Shown here: positions 1-7,281 of the stretch, piece by piece
How positions within the stretch are numbered: the first letter of the stretch is position 1
Layout: each line of letters opens with the position of its first letter
Origin: Lacticaseibacillus absianus
Lineage (GTDB): Bacteria > Bacillota > Bacilli > Lactobacillales > Lactobacillaceae
Assembly: GCF_013407595.1 (NCBI RefSeq)
Contig: NZ_JABEKX010000001.1
Location: 1,010,522 to 1,074,521 of the forward strand
DNA length: 64,000 nucleotides
Direction: 5' to 3'
Position numbers and translations under genes: made by a program
The notes under the pieces: generated by a model
The model's input: only the letters and a program-made list of their open reading frames with translations
Databases searched by the model: none
Told to the model about the DNA's origin: nothing

Positions 1-137
1 TCAAGGCGCTGCGTCAGCGCTACCCTGGCGCCAACATCGCCCCGATCGACTACGACCCCGGCACCAGCGTCGTCAACCAACTCAACCGCATCCGCCTGAT
101 GCTTGCGACGGCCAAAAAGCAGCTGATCGCGCAGTAG
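1..137 (+). CDS. C-terminal end of a probable 2-hydroxyacyl-CoA dehydratase activase (partial)
   Basis: The window opens inside a gene. Reading from base 3 gives 44 residues ending at a TAG at 135-137. The tail carries the pattern IDYDPGTS followed by VNQLNRIRLML, which resembles the extreme C-terminus of the very long (about 1400 residue) CoA-substrate-specific activase/dehydratase proteins of lactobacilli. These fuse ASKHA-type ATPase activator domains to dehydratase-like parts. No catalytic region lies in the window, so the name rests only on this short tail. A strong hairpin terminator follows. Confidence 0.45.
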   Translation, partial: KALRQRYPGANIAPIDYDPGTSVVNQLNRIRLMLATAKKQLIAQ

Positions 138-187
138 ATCAGGCCGCATGGGGCTGAGACAAGCAGTCGCTATCGCCCAGACAATCG

Positions 188-240
188 GCGGGCGACACTG
201 ACAGACCCGCACTTCGGGTGGCCAGTGTCGCCCGCTTATT
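188..240 (+). terminator. Rho-independent terminator after the partial first gene
   Basis: Perfect 13-bp arms (188-200 and 223-235) enclose a smaller inner hairpin and are followed by the T-rich stretch CTTATTCGG. It lies about 50 bases behind the stop codon at 137 and fits transcription end for that gene. Confidence 0.7.
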
Positions 241-334
241 CGGCTTGTGTCGCCCGGTCGAACACCGTGAGCGCCGGACAGGTCTGCGTTCGATTTTTTG
301 AACGCGGACCAGTCGCGGGCTTTGGGGCCATCAA

Positions 335-390
335 TGAGGGCGCACCCCTGCGTTTTTAATGACGCCGCAGGGTGCCAAGCGCCCCCTCAG
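335..390. repeat. Imperfect inverted repeat upstream of the pRiA4b ORF-3-like gene
   Basis: The arms TGAGGGCGC-ACCCCTGCG and its near complement (bulged) surround a T5 loop. The dyad sits directly before a likely extended -10 (TGGCATAAT, 394-401) for the gene starting at 431, so it covers the -35 area. It could be an operator, or a leftover terminator read on either strand. Nothing else is evident in the 293-base gap between 138 and 430 apart from the terminator at 188-240. Confidence 0.35.
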
Positions 391-430
391 CATGGCATAA
401 TGGAAGCAGACACATTCGAAGGAGGACGTT

Positions 431-2245
431 ATGCCACAGGCAATGATTCTCAAGGTCACCTTGGCGCACCGGCAGCCCGTGACCTGGCGACAGTTGGCCG
501 TTGCGCCGAGCATCACCTATGATCAGCTGCACCGCGTGCTGCAGGTCGCGTTCGGCTGGACCGATACCCACCCGTACACCTTTGGGCCGGCAGACGACCG
601 GGCGTCAATTGATGTGACGCGCGCGTCAATGACCGAAGGGGTGCGTGCAGTCCTCACGCGCGGGCCGCTTCTCTACATCTACGACGCCAGTGTCTCGTGG
701 CACCATGAGATCCAGCTGATCGAACAGCGCGACGTGACTGGGCCGCTGCCGCAGTGCCTGGCCGTGCGCGGGAATGGCTTCTCGGAGGATGGTCGGGGCA
801 TTGTCTCGCGTCCGGTGACCCTCGAGGCACTCAACGCACAACTGCGGGCCTTGCGGATTGAGCGACCGGCCCGCACCGCGGCGGACGAGTCGCTCGGGGT
901 GGCCGACGCGCCGTCCGCTGAGATGCTGAGCGAGCTGCTGGACCATCTACCGGTGGCGGGGCTGCGGGCCCTCCTGCCGCTGTTTGAGGCGTCTGAGGCG
1001 CGTCGCGAGCTGGCCGCTCTGCCCACCGACCTGCTCCAGCTGATCGTGACGCGATTCCTTATCGAAACCGTGTTGCACAGTGGTAAGGCGCCGCGCGCAT
1101 GGACGCCGGCGGATTGGACCGCGGCGCTGGTGACGCTACTTGAGCAAGACGCGGATCACGTTGAGGATCAGCGTCTGACCCTGCTTGTGATCGGCACGTT
1201 CATGCAGGTGCTCAGCGATGCCGGGGAGCTCGCACTGACGCCGGCACAGCTCGATGCGACACTTGAGGAATTGGCGCAAACATTGGCACCCGAGCCGGGT
1301 GCGGGTCTGTCTGAGGCTGACGGGGAAGCGATCACCGCGCAGATCGACCTGTATTTGACCAGCCGCGCGTGGGCGCATCGCGACGTGCGCATCACGGCCA
1401 CTCAAGCGGGCAACCTCCTATTCTCCTTTGCCGTGTGCATGGCAGAGTTTGGCAGCCCAGTGCCCACTGAATGGCTGCCAGACGACGTCGTTGAGGTGCT
1501 CGGTGCGTTCATCCCGGCGACGGTCACCCTGAATCCGGGGGACGAGCGGGTGCTTGCCCCGCTGCTGCGGGGGCTGATCGCCGCACTCAAGGCGCGGGGA
1601 CAACTGACCGCTCAGGCAGCCATGGCGCTGACAACCGCGATCAGCCGTGGTGACGCGCAACTGCAACGCACACTCGCCCAGTCTGAGTCAAAGGGGTACG
1701 TCCCACCGATCCAGCCCGGTCGAGGTGAGGCCCGCGGCCAGCTGTCGCTGATGGGGGATGACCAGGCGGTGACGCGCACCAGTCCAGCTTCACGCCCACA
1801 TGTGTTGACGGCTAACGGCAAGCATTGGCACCAGTCGACGGCCACTCGCGTGCAAAATGACGCCGCTGCACTGGGAACGCTTGCGCAGCAGCGCTTCGGT
1901 GCCGGCGAGGCGGCAGGGTTGTTCGTGGGGGTTGTCACTGAATTTGTCGCCGGCATCTACGCGGCGACGCTGCTGACGCCACTGCATTGGACGCCTGCGG
2001 CCGTCACCCAGCAGCTCACCACGCAGCTGACGCCCCTGGATGCGGCCACGCGGCGCCTGCATGTCCAGTGGCTCTGCGCCTATTTCGCCGTGTTGGGCGA
2101 GCAGACCAGTCTGTCCGCGAAGCGCGCCAAGGCACTGCAGAAACTTGCGCAGGCGACCCTAGTCACGCTACCGGACCCGGTTGCGGCTCAGCCACAACCG
2201 GGCGGTAAAGTCGTCCCGTTTCGGCCGAAGGGGGCGGGGCGGTGA
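431..2245 (+). CDS. Plasmid pRiA4b ORF-3 family protein
   Basis: The N-terminal 100 or so residues match the pRiA4b ORF-3-like domain. Features are KVTLAHRQPVTWRQLAV, then SITYDQLHRVLQVAFGW, a histidine-rich HPYTF, an LYIYD stretch and SWHHEIQLI. The domain is also found in the passenger protein of IS1096-type elements, and its biochemical role is unknown. The remaining ~450 residues are mostly helical, alanine- and leucine-rich and without a domain I recognise. Members in Firmicutes are often much shorter than 604 residues, so this is a long version with a C-terminal extension. The ATG at 431 is preceded by GAAGGAGG. The gene stands alone, with an extended -10 (TGGCATAAT) about 30 bases upstream. 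No mobile element was seen next to it. Confidence 0.75.
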   Translation: MPQAMILKVTLAHRQPVTWRQLAVAPSITYDQLHRVLQVAFGWTDTHPYTFGPADDRASIDVTRASMTEGVRAVLTRGPLLYIYDASVSWHHEIQLIEQRDVTGPLPQCLAVRGNGFSEDGRGIVSRPVTLEALNAQLRALRIERPARTAADESLGVADAPSAEMLSELLDHLPVAGLRALLPLFEASEARRELAALPTDLLQLIVTRFLIETVLHSGKAPRAWTPADWTAALVTLLEQDADHVEDQRLTLLVIGTFMQVLSDAGELALTPAQLDATLEELAQTLAPEPGAGLSEADGEAITAQIDLYLTSRAWAHRDVRITATQAGNLLFSFAVCMAEFGSPVPTEWLPDDVVEVLGAFIPATVTLNPGDERVLAPLLRGLIAALKARGQLTAQAAMALTTAISRGDAQLQRTLAQSESKGYVPPIQPGRGEARGQLSLMGDDQAVTRTSPASRPHVLTANGKHWHQSTATRVQNDAAALGTLAQQRFGAGEAAGLFVGVVTEFVAGIYAATLLTPLHWTPAAVTQQLTTQLTPLDAATRRLHVQWLCAYFAVLGEQTSLSAKRAKALQKLAQATLVTLPDPVAAQPQPGGKVVPFRPKGAGR

Positions 2246-2379
2246 ACGGGGCCGTTGGACAAGGCTGTGGTCTAGAGCCATTGTTAGTGCGCTGATCCCG
2301 TGGGCCCAGGATCGATGCCCGCGCCCCTCGTCTGCTGTTGCCGCAACAGCGCATCATGTGATCGCCAAGAGACGTTCGG

Positions 2380-2434
2380 ACACGAAAGCCAGAACAGATT
2401 TGCCGTGTGCAGTCTGTCCTGGCTTTCGTGTTTT
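2380..2434. terminator. Bidirectional terminator between convergent genes
   Basis: Near-perfect 19-base arms (2380-2398 and 2413-2431, one mismatch) are followed by TTTT on the + strand and preceded by an A-rich stretch. The gap separates the + strand gene ending at 2245 from the - strand gene ending at 2442, so it can stop transcription from both sides. Confidence 0.8.
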
Positions 2435-2441
2435 ATCGACT

Positions 2442-2606
2442 TTATAGCTCGTAAATGTAGGGCAGGATAACGATGATATCCAGGGCATAGAGAACGAAAA
2501 ATGCGATGGTATAGCGCTTATTTTTTTGCTTGAAGCCCTTAAAGCCGAGCCAGATCGTTACGACCACTAACAGCGTGAGCAGGATAAGAAAGATTAAATG
2601 CGCCAT
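2442..2606 (-). CDS. Small two-helix membrane protein, function unknown
   Basis: A 54-residue protein begins MAHLIFLILLTLL. It has one hydrophobic helix at about residues 3-22, a short basic loop (FKGFKQKNKRY) and a second helix at about 28-50 ending YIYEL. The start was set at the ATG at 2606 because GAAAGGAGCG stands just upstream; a longer reading would add 12 polar residues without a ribosome site. It resembles the many short inner-membrane proteins of lactobacilli that have no assigned role. It lies 60 bases downstream of the repressor gene on the same strand and could be co-transcribed with it. Confidence 0.65.
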   Translation of the reverse strand: MAHLIFLILLTLLVVVTIWLGFKGFKQKNKRYTIAFFVLYALDIIVILPYIYEL

Positions 2607-2665
2607 GATGCGCTCCTTTCCAGGGTGACGCCTAGACGACACACCCGATGATTGTGGTGACCGCT

Positions 2666-3784
2666 TTAGACTGTGGTGTCATTCAGGTCCTTCACAGTCC
2701 CTAGATCACGAATTTTACCGTCAACGTAGCACATTTTTTCCTGGATGTCGTGATCGTCGATCGCCGCTGAGAGCATGCGTACAGCAGTTCGACCGATCTC
2801 CGCTTCATCTTGTTGATAGTAACTATACTGAGAATGTAGATCGCTGCCGGGGTTCGCATCGAACCCGAAGAATGAAATGTCTTCTGGGATGCTTAAGTGA
2901 AGGCGATAAGCGGCTTCATGGGCGAGGTAAGCTAGGTAACTGTCGAGTGCAATGATACAGGTCGGTCGCTGGGTCGTGATGTAGTCACAAATGCGTTCGA
3001 CGTCAGCGTTCACTGATCCTGTGTCCATTCTATCGCTGATATAGTTGGTCTGAACGACCGCGCAGATCGCGCTTGACTTGAGTGTGTAGTGAGAATGTGA
3101 ATAGACGGACGCGAAGCCATCCTTACGGGCGACAAAAGTCGAGTTACTGATCTCTGCATAATCGATGATCCCGATCTTGGCATGTCCGCGGTCAAGGATC
3201 ATCCGCGCGCACTGCCGGGCACTTTCGAAGTGATCTGTCCCGACGAGCATGGTGTCAAGACCCTGCATCTGCTTGTCGAGGATCACGATCGGGAAGCCCT
3301 GCAAAACGTACTTCATCAAGACCGGATTGTAGAACTCTCGCTGTAAAGGCGCGATCAAGATCCCAGCAACAGGCGCATCGATCAGCTGCTGAATACAGGC
3401 AGCCTCCAACTGCTGGTCTTCATTGGAGTAGCGAAGGAGTGAGGCGAACCCGTACTTAGCTGCTTCGTCGCTCAGCACGTGCAGCAAGGTGTCCCCATAA
3501 CTTTCCAACGTCCCTGGCACGATGATGCCCAGGGCACGTGTGTTGAGCTGCTGGAGCGGTTTTTTGAGCACAGTGGTGCCCTTGCCTGGTTGACGCTGAA
3601 CGATGTGCGCTTGAGCTAGTTGATTGACCGCGCTTTGTGCTGTGATCCGACTGACGTTGTAGATCTTCTCCAGTTCGCGCTCGGTCGGCAAGAGTCCACC
3701 AACGGGGTAAACCCCGTTGGTGATCTGATTTTTGAGGTCCTCGTAGATCTGAACGTATAACGGTTGAAAGGAATTAAGTGCCAT
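2666..3784 (-). CDS. GntR-type repressor with LacI-type sugar-binding domain (AraR-like architecture)
   Basis: A 372-residue transcription regulator. Residues ~1-72 form a GntR winged helix (PLYVQIYEDLKNQI, then LLPTERELEKIYNVSR and a PGKGTTV wing end). Residues ~85-370 look like a LacI/periplasmic-binding-protein fold (LGIIVPG, VAGILIAP, ISFFGFDANP). This is the layout of AraR and related sugar-responsive repressors. The start at 3784 has GGAG at good spacing; an upstream in-frame start would add 20 residues without a ribosome site. It is divergent from the sugar importer/mannosidase operon, and dyads plus cre-like sites fill the shared promoter region. The inference is that it represses that operon until an imported sugar binds; the inducer is not known. 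It would also autoregulate through the dyad at 3805-3825. Confidence 0.85.
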   Translation of the reverse strand: MALNSFQPLYVQIYEDLKNQITNGVYPVGGLLPTERELEKIYNVSRITAQSAVNQLAQAHIVQRQPGKGTTVLKKPLQQLNTRALGIIVPGTLESYGDTLLHVLSDEAAKYGFASLLRYSNEDQQLEAACIQQLIDAPVAGILIAPLQREFYNPVLMKYVLQGFPIVILDKQMQGLDTMLVGTDHFESARQCARMILDRGHAKIGIIDYAEISNSTFVARKDGFASVYSHSHYTLKSSAICAVVQTNYISDRMDTGSVNADVERICDYITTQRPTCIIALDSYLAYLAHEAAYRLHLSIPEDISFFGFDANPGSDLHSQYSYYQQDEAEIGRTAVRMLSAAIDDHDIQEKMCYVDGKIRDLGTVKDLNDTTV

Positions 3785-3804
3785 AGGAAAGTCTCCAAAC
3801 CGAA

Positions 3805-3844
3805 ATGATATTAAACTAATGTCATTAATAGAAAGCGCTGCCAA
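3805..3844. promoter_or_regulatory. Operator-like dyad and cre-like site upstream of the repressor gene
   Basis: Positions 3805-3825 read ATGATATTA-AAC-TAATGTCAT, an inverted repeat matching at 8 of 9 positions per half. Positions 3829-3844 (TAGAAAGCGCTGCCAA) fit the CcpA cre consensus with one mismatch. The dyad shares the half-sites AATGATAT and ATGTCATT with the site at 3928-3941, which suggests both are operators for the divergent GntR-LacI protein. Confidence 0.5.
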
Positions 3845-3851
3845 ATATCGT

Positions 3852-3888
3852 GTGAAACCGTTGACAAACGCTTTTCATGGGCTATTAT
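3852..3888 (+). promoter_or_regulatory. Main promoter of the glycan operon, with a cre site over the -35 box
   Basis: TTGACA (3861-3866), a 16-base spacer and TATTAT (3883-3888) make a strong sigma-A promoter pointing at the importer operon. Positions 3852-3867 (GTGAAACCGTTGACAA) match the cre consensus except for the first base and overlap the -35 box, so CcpA would be expected to block it when preferred sugars are present. The first gene begins at 4077, giving a leader of about 180 bases. Confidence 0.7.
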
Positions 3889-3927
3889 GGCAAGTAAGGG
3901 CGCCGCTGTCAACTGATATCATCGGAA

Positions 3928-3941
3928 AATGACATATCATT
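3928..3941. promoter_or_regulatory. Second operator-like site downstream of the operon start point
   Basis: AATGACATATCATT is a 14-base near-palindrome about 33 bases after the expected transcription start. It is built from the same half-sites as the dyad at 3805-3825. A paired upstream/downstream arrangement suits repression by looping or roadblock. The rest of the leader up to 4076 holds no gene. Confidence 0.45.
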
Positions 3942-4076
3942 TAACCGATCGTGGCCCGTTTGGCGCAGCTCTCTTCAAGGAGACGGTATCGGCTCGTACA
4001 GGTAAACGTGCACCCCTTTTCGGACGCGAGGGGGTCGCTGCATGGAAACCATGTTTACTTTTAGGAGGAGGAATTT

Positions 4077-4130
4077 ATGAGCGACAGTACAGCTGGGACG
4101 ATGTTGTCAGATGGTGTTACCCTCAAAAGT
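4077..4130 (+). pseudogene. 5' end of the first ABC permease gene, cut off by the IS element
   Basis: An excellent ribosome site (AGGAGGAGGAATTT) precedes ATG 4077 and the codons for MSDSTAGTMLSDGVTLK. The inserted IS begins at about 4130, after which the frame meets a TAA at 4149. The rest of the gene resumes on the far side of the IS, in frame from about 5398 (IQDNDPAQKKRHKRRQQF and onward). The uninterrupted protein would therefore have had a polar, basic N-terminal tail before its first membrane helix, which is usual for LplB-type permeases. Confidence 0.75.
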
Positions 4131-4184
4131 GAGACAGTGAATCTAGTATAATGACATCAAAGTATGATTACTGGAGGATCTGTT

Positions 4185-4445
4185 ATGGCTAAGAAGTACA
4201 ACCAAGATTTCAAAGACATGCTCATCGAACTACACGCTGCCGGCAAAGGACCAGGCGAATTAAGTAAAGACTACGACGTTCCCATCGCAACTTTGGGCAA
4301 ATGGTTCACTGAGCATAAACAAGCATCGACCAAGGATCCTTCAAGTGCAGAATATGCGAAGATGCGAGCCGAATACCTTCAAATGAAGCAGGAGAATGAG
4401 ATCCTAAAAAAAGCCTTGGGCATCTTCGCGAAACAAAGCAAGTGA
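4185..4445 (+). CDS. IS3-family transposase OrfA (helix-turn-helix)
   Basis: An 86-residue protein with an N-terminal transposase-8 type helix-turn-helix (KDMLIELHAAGKG through VPIATLGKWF) and a C-terminal leucine-zipper-like helix (QMKQENEILKKALGIF). The start at ATG 4185 is chosen for the TGGAGG nine bases before it. Near the end is a run of seven A followed by G (4406-4413). Slipping back one base there joins the frame to orfB without a stop, so the run is the likely programmed -1 frameshift site that makes the OrfAB transposase. Confidence 0.9.
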   Translation: MAKKYNQDFKDMLIELHAAGKGPGELSKDYDVPIATLGKWFTEHKQASTKDPSSAEYAKMRAEYLQMKQENEILKKALGIFAKQSK

Positions 4446-5341
4446 CGAACCGCGATTTGTATGCCTTTATTGAAACTCACGACTTCCCGATCGTCACAGC
4501 CACCGATGCTTTATCCGTACCACGAGGTTCTTATTATCGCTACTGCAATCACGAAGAAACGCCAACCGAGAAGCGTCGGGAAGAAATACGAGCACAACTA
4601 CACGTCGCCTATAAAGCCGCAAAAGGCCGATACGGCGCACCCAAGCTCACCTTTATGATCAACCAACAACGGGAGGACCACGTTGGTCAAAAATTGATCC
4701 AAAAGCTCATGCGTGAAGAAGGATTGCGTTCGATCACTCGCCGAAAATATCGCGCAGCACCAGCAGCAAATCCAGTAGCTGAGCGGAACAACCTATTGGC
4801 ACAAGACTTTAGTACAACAGCTATCAATCAGAAATGGGCCGGTGATATTACTTACGTTCAAACGGCGAAAGATGGTTGGACTTATTTATGTACCTTCATG
4901 GACTTGTTTTCACGCCGTATCGTCGGTTTTGCGTACGGCCGCGATATGACCGAAACCTTAGTTATTAAAGCATTTAGTAACGCATTGATTGATCGTAACG
5001 TCTTTGAAGGATTGACCGTACACACAGATCTTGGCAGTCAGTTTACCGGCGTTGCCTTCGAAGAAATCCTGATTTCTGTCGGCGCTAAGCACTCGTATAG
5101 TCGTAAAGCAACGCCGTACGATAATGCAATCATCGAGTCATTTCATGCCTCATTCAAAAAAGAGGAACATTACGTTTTCCCAGAGAATTACCGCACTTTT
5201 GAACAAGCACGAACAAACATCTTCGAATATATCGAGAAGTGGTATAACCGCACTCGGATCCATTCTGGACTAGAAATGATGAGTCCAGTTCAATATGAAA
5301 TAACTCACTGGCATGGTCATGCGCTGAATTGTAACGCCTGA
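4442..5341 (+). CDS. IS3-family transposase OrfB (DDE integrase core)
   Basis: A 299-residue protein of the rve/DDE integrase superfamily. It has an N-terminal HTH_21-type region (YKAAKGRYGAPKL), then the catalytic residues in WAGDITYV (first Asp), HTDLGSQF (second Asp) and AIIESFHASFKKE (Glu), with the usual spacing of about 35 between the last two. A GTG at 4442 overlaps the orfA stop, but the natural product is probably the OrfAB fusion made by -1 frameshifting at 4406-4413. It looks intact, so the element may still be able to move. Confidence 0.9.
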   Translation: MTNRDLYAFIETHDFPIVTATDALSVPRGSYYRYCNHEETPTEKRREEIRAQLHVAYKAAKGRYGAPKLTFMINQQREDHVGQKLIQKLMREEGLRSITRRKYRAAPAANPVAERNNLLAQDFSTTAINQKWAGDITYVQTAKDGWTYLCTFMDLFSRRIVGFAYGRDMTETLVIKAFSNALIDRNVFEGLTVHTDLGSQFTGVAFEEILISVGAKHSYSRKATPYDNAIIESFHASFKKEEHYVFPENYRTFEQARTNIFEYIEKWYNRTRIHSGLEMMSPVQYEITHWHGHALNCNA

Positions 5342-5469
5342 CTATAAACTCGGAACACACAAATCAAATAGATTCACTGTCTCGAAACTTGACTTAAATC
5401 CAAGACAACGATCCCGCACAAAAGAAACGGCATAAGAGACGTCAACAGTTTCGGAAGTCGATCCCACTT

Positions 5470-6333
5470 TTGTTAATGTTACTCCCGGCAGTCATCATCC
5501 TTTTCGTTTTTGCTTATCTGCCTATGTATGGGATTGTCATCGCATTTCAAAATTACTCACCAGCGTTAGGCGTCATGCATAGCCCCTGGGTCGGATTCGC
5601 GAACTTTAATGAGTTCCTGCATTCCTATCAGCTTTACCGGACTCTGAAGAACACGCTTGTCATCAGTTTTTACAGTCTGTTTGTCGGATTTCCCCTTCCG
5701 GTTATCCTAGCACTTCTGACACACCAACTGCGGACCGGGATGTTCAAGAAGACTTTCCAAGTCATCACGTACTTGCCACACTTTATTTCGACGATGATCA
5801 TCTGTGGGATGCTTGTGATGTTCCTGTCGCCTAATTCTGGGCTGGTGGCGATGGTGGCGCACCTGTTCAAAGCGACCGCGCCGAACTACTTGGCGATGCC
5901 TAAACTGTTCAGTAGTATCGTTGTCTGGTCCGATGTTTGGCAGAACTTGGGCTGGGACAGTATCATCTACCTCGCGGCGCTTGCGGGGATCGATCCCACA
6001 TTGTATGAGGCCGCGACCATCGACGGTGCGACCAAGTTTGACCAAATGCGGCATATCGATTATCCGCTGCTCATGCCAACGGTGATCACGCTATTGATCC
6101 TGCGGGCAGGTGGGATTCTAGGGGTCGGGCTAGAAAAAGTCTTGCTTCTGCAAAATAACTTGAACATTACGGCCAGTGAAGTGATCTCAACGTATGTGTA
6201 TAAGATGGGGCTGCTGAATTCACAGTTCAGTCTGTCGACAGCGATTGGTCTGTTTAATGCGATCATCAACTTTGCACTTTTGCTCACGGTCAACAAGATC
6301 TCGAAACACTACACGGATACGAGTCTGTTTTAG
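5470..6333 (+). CDS. Sugar ABC transporter permease, LplB/YteP-type (N-terminally truncated by the IS)
   Basis: A CUT1-family inner-membrane permease with about six helices, starting LLMLLPAVIILFVFAYLPMYG, as in LplB proteins. The EAA loop is visible as YEAATIDGATKFDQMRHIDYPLL. Coding sequence continues in frame upstream to about 5398, but the original start lies on the other side of the IS at 4077. All membrane helices are retained; only the cytoplasmic N-terminal tail of roughly 40 residues is separated. Translation may now begin at TTG 5470 (GGAAG 12 bases before) or ATG 5476. Function is possible but unproven, and expression is uncertain because the native promoter is now 1.3 kb away behind transposase genes. 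Confidence 0.8.
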   Translation: MLMLLPAVIILFVFAYLPMYGIVIAFQNYSPALGVMHSPWVGFANFNEFLHSYQLYRTLKNTLVISFYSLFVGFPLPVILALLTHQLRTGMFKKTFQVITYLPHFISTMIICGMLVMFLSPNSGLVAMVAHLFKATAPNYLAMPKLFSSIVVWSDVWQNLGWDSIIYLAALAGIDPTLYEAATIDGATKFDQMRHIDYPLLMPTVITLLILRAGGILGVGLEKVLLLQNNLNITASEVISTYVYKMGLLNSQFSLSTAIGLFNAIINFALLLTVNKISKHYTDTSLF

Positions 6334-6345
6334 GAGGAGACTATC

Positions 6346-7269
6346 ATGCAACTTGTTAATCAGAAGACGCATAAGCCTCGCCTGAGACAGCGTCCGTTCA
6401 AAGAAGTCGCGTTTGACTGGGGGATCAAGATCCTATTCTCCTTGATCATTCTCGGCATCATATACCCCTTGTGGTTCATTATTATCGCTTCGTTCAGCAC
6501 GCCGGCCGACATTATGTCAGGGAACAGCTTTCTCTGGCCTAAAGTGATCACGTTTGCAGGGTACAAGGAACTGTTCAGTGCCGAGCTGATCTGGCGTGGT
6601 TATCTGAATACGATCATCTATACGGTGGTCGGGACTTTCGTTCAGCTGGCGGTGAACCTGCCAGCTGGGTACGCTGTTTCCCGATCGGAGCTGGTCGGTA
6701 AAAAATGGATTTTCCTGTTTTTCACCATCCCAATGTTCATCGGTGGTGGCCTGATCCCGAGCTATTTAAATATTCGAAACCTCGGGTTACTGAATAATCC
6801 ACTCGCATTGATCTTGCCTGGTGCGGTTTCAACCTACAACATATTGGTCATCAGAACATTTTTCAAAACCAGTATTCCCGAGTCGCTATGGGAAGCGTCA
6901 ATCATGGACGGCTGCTCCTTGTTCCGTTACTTTATCCAGATCGCGTTACCATTGTCCAAGGCGATCATTGCGGTGATCGGATTGTGGGCAGCAGTCGGGA
7001 TCTGGAACTCCTGGTTCGATGCGATGATCTACTTGGATAACGAGAACCTGCACCCACTTCAACTCGTCTTACGCCGAGTGTTGTTGTCGAATGAGTACCT
7101 CGGCCAAAGTGGGGCGAACAACCTGATCTCGCATACTGAACTGTTCAATCGCGCGCAGATGATGAAATACGCGGCGATGATCGTTTCGACGTTACCTATT
7201 ATGTGCTCATATCCATTCTTACAGAAATACTTCAACCAGGGTGTCATGATTGGCTCCGTTAAGGAGTAA
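6346..7269 (+). CDS. Sugar ABC transporter permease, LplC/YtcP-type
   Basis: A second CUT1 permease of 307 residues, partner of the upstream gene. It has a basic cytoplasmic start, a first helix near residues 30-50 (ILFSLIILGIIYPLWFII), then four or five more helices. The EAA loop reads WEASIMDGCSLFRYFIQIALPL. The C-terminal GVMIGSVKE is typical of LplC. GGAGGAG precedes the ATG by a normal distance and the gap to the upstream gene is 12 bases, so the two are translated as a unit. No ATP-binding subunit is encoded nearby. In this family a shared MsmK/MsmX-type ATPase encoded elsewhere usually serves. Confidence 0.9.
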   Translation: MQLVNQKTHKPRLRQRPFKEVAFDWGIKILFSLIILGIIYPLWFIIIASFSTPADIMSGNSFLWPKVITFAGYKELFSAELIWRGYLNTIIYTVVGTFVQLAVNLPAGYAVSRSELVGKKWIFLFFTIPMFIGGGLIPSYLNIRNLGLLNNPLALILPGAVSTYNILVIRTFFKTSIPESLWEASIMDGCSLFRYFIQIALPLSKAIIAVIGLWAAVGIWNSWFDAMIYLDNENLHPLQLVLRRVLLSNEYLGQSGANNLISHTELFNRAQMMKYAAMIVSTLPIMCSYPFLQKYFNQGVMIGSVKE

Positions 7270-7281
7270 GGAGGAAAAAAC

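Larger units (their letters stand above)
4130..5384 (+). mobile_element. IS3-family insertion sequence (IS150-like), complete
   Basis: An element of about 1255 bp with the 15-bp terminal inverted repeat GAGACAGTGAATCTA at 4131-4145 and its complement at 5369-5383. It encodes the usual overlapping orfA and orfB. A TATAAT at 4147-4152 just inside the left end can serve as -10 for the transposase. No perfect target duplication is visible: the flanks read AAAG on the left and AAAC on the right. It lies in the same direction as the interrupted operon, so read-through from the transposase promoter could reach the genes behind it. Base composition is more AT-rich than the flanking operon. Confidence 0.88.

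Noticed and set aside
3929-4132. A 67-codon reading frame between the operon promoter and the first permease start
   Set aside because: It has no ribosome site, runs through the true start region of the permease in another frame and ends in the IS. It is leader DNA.
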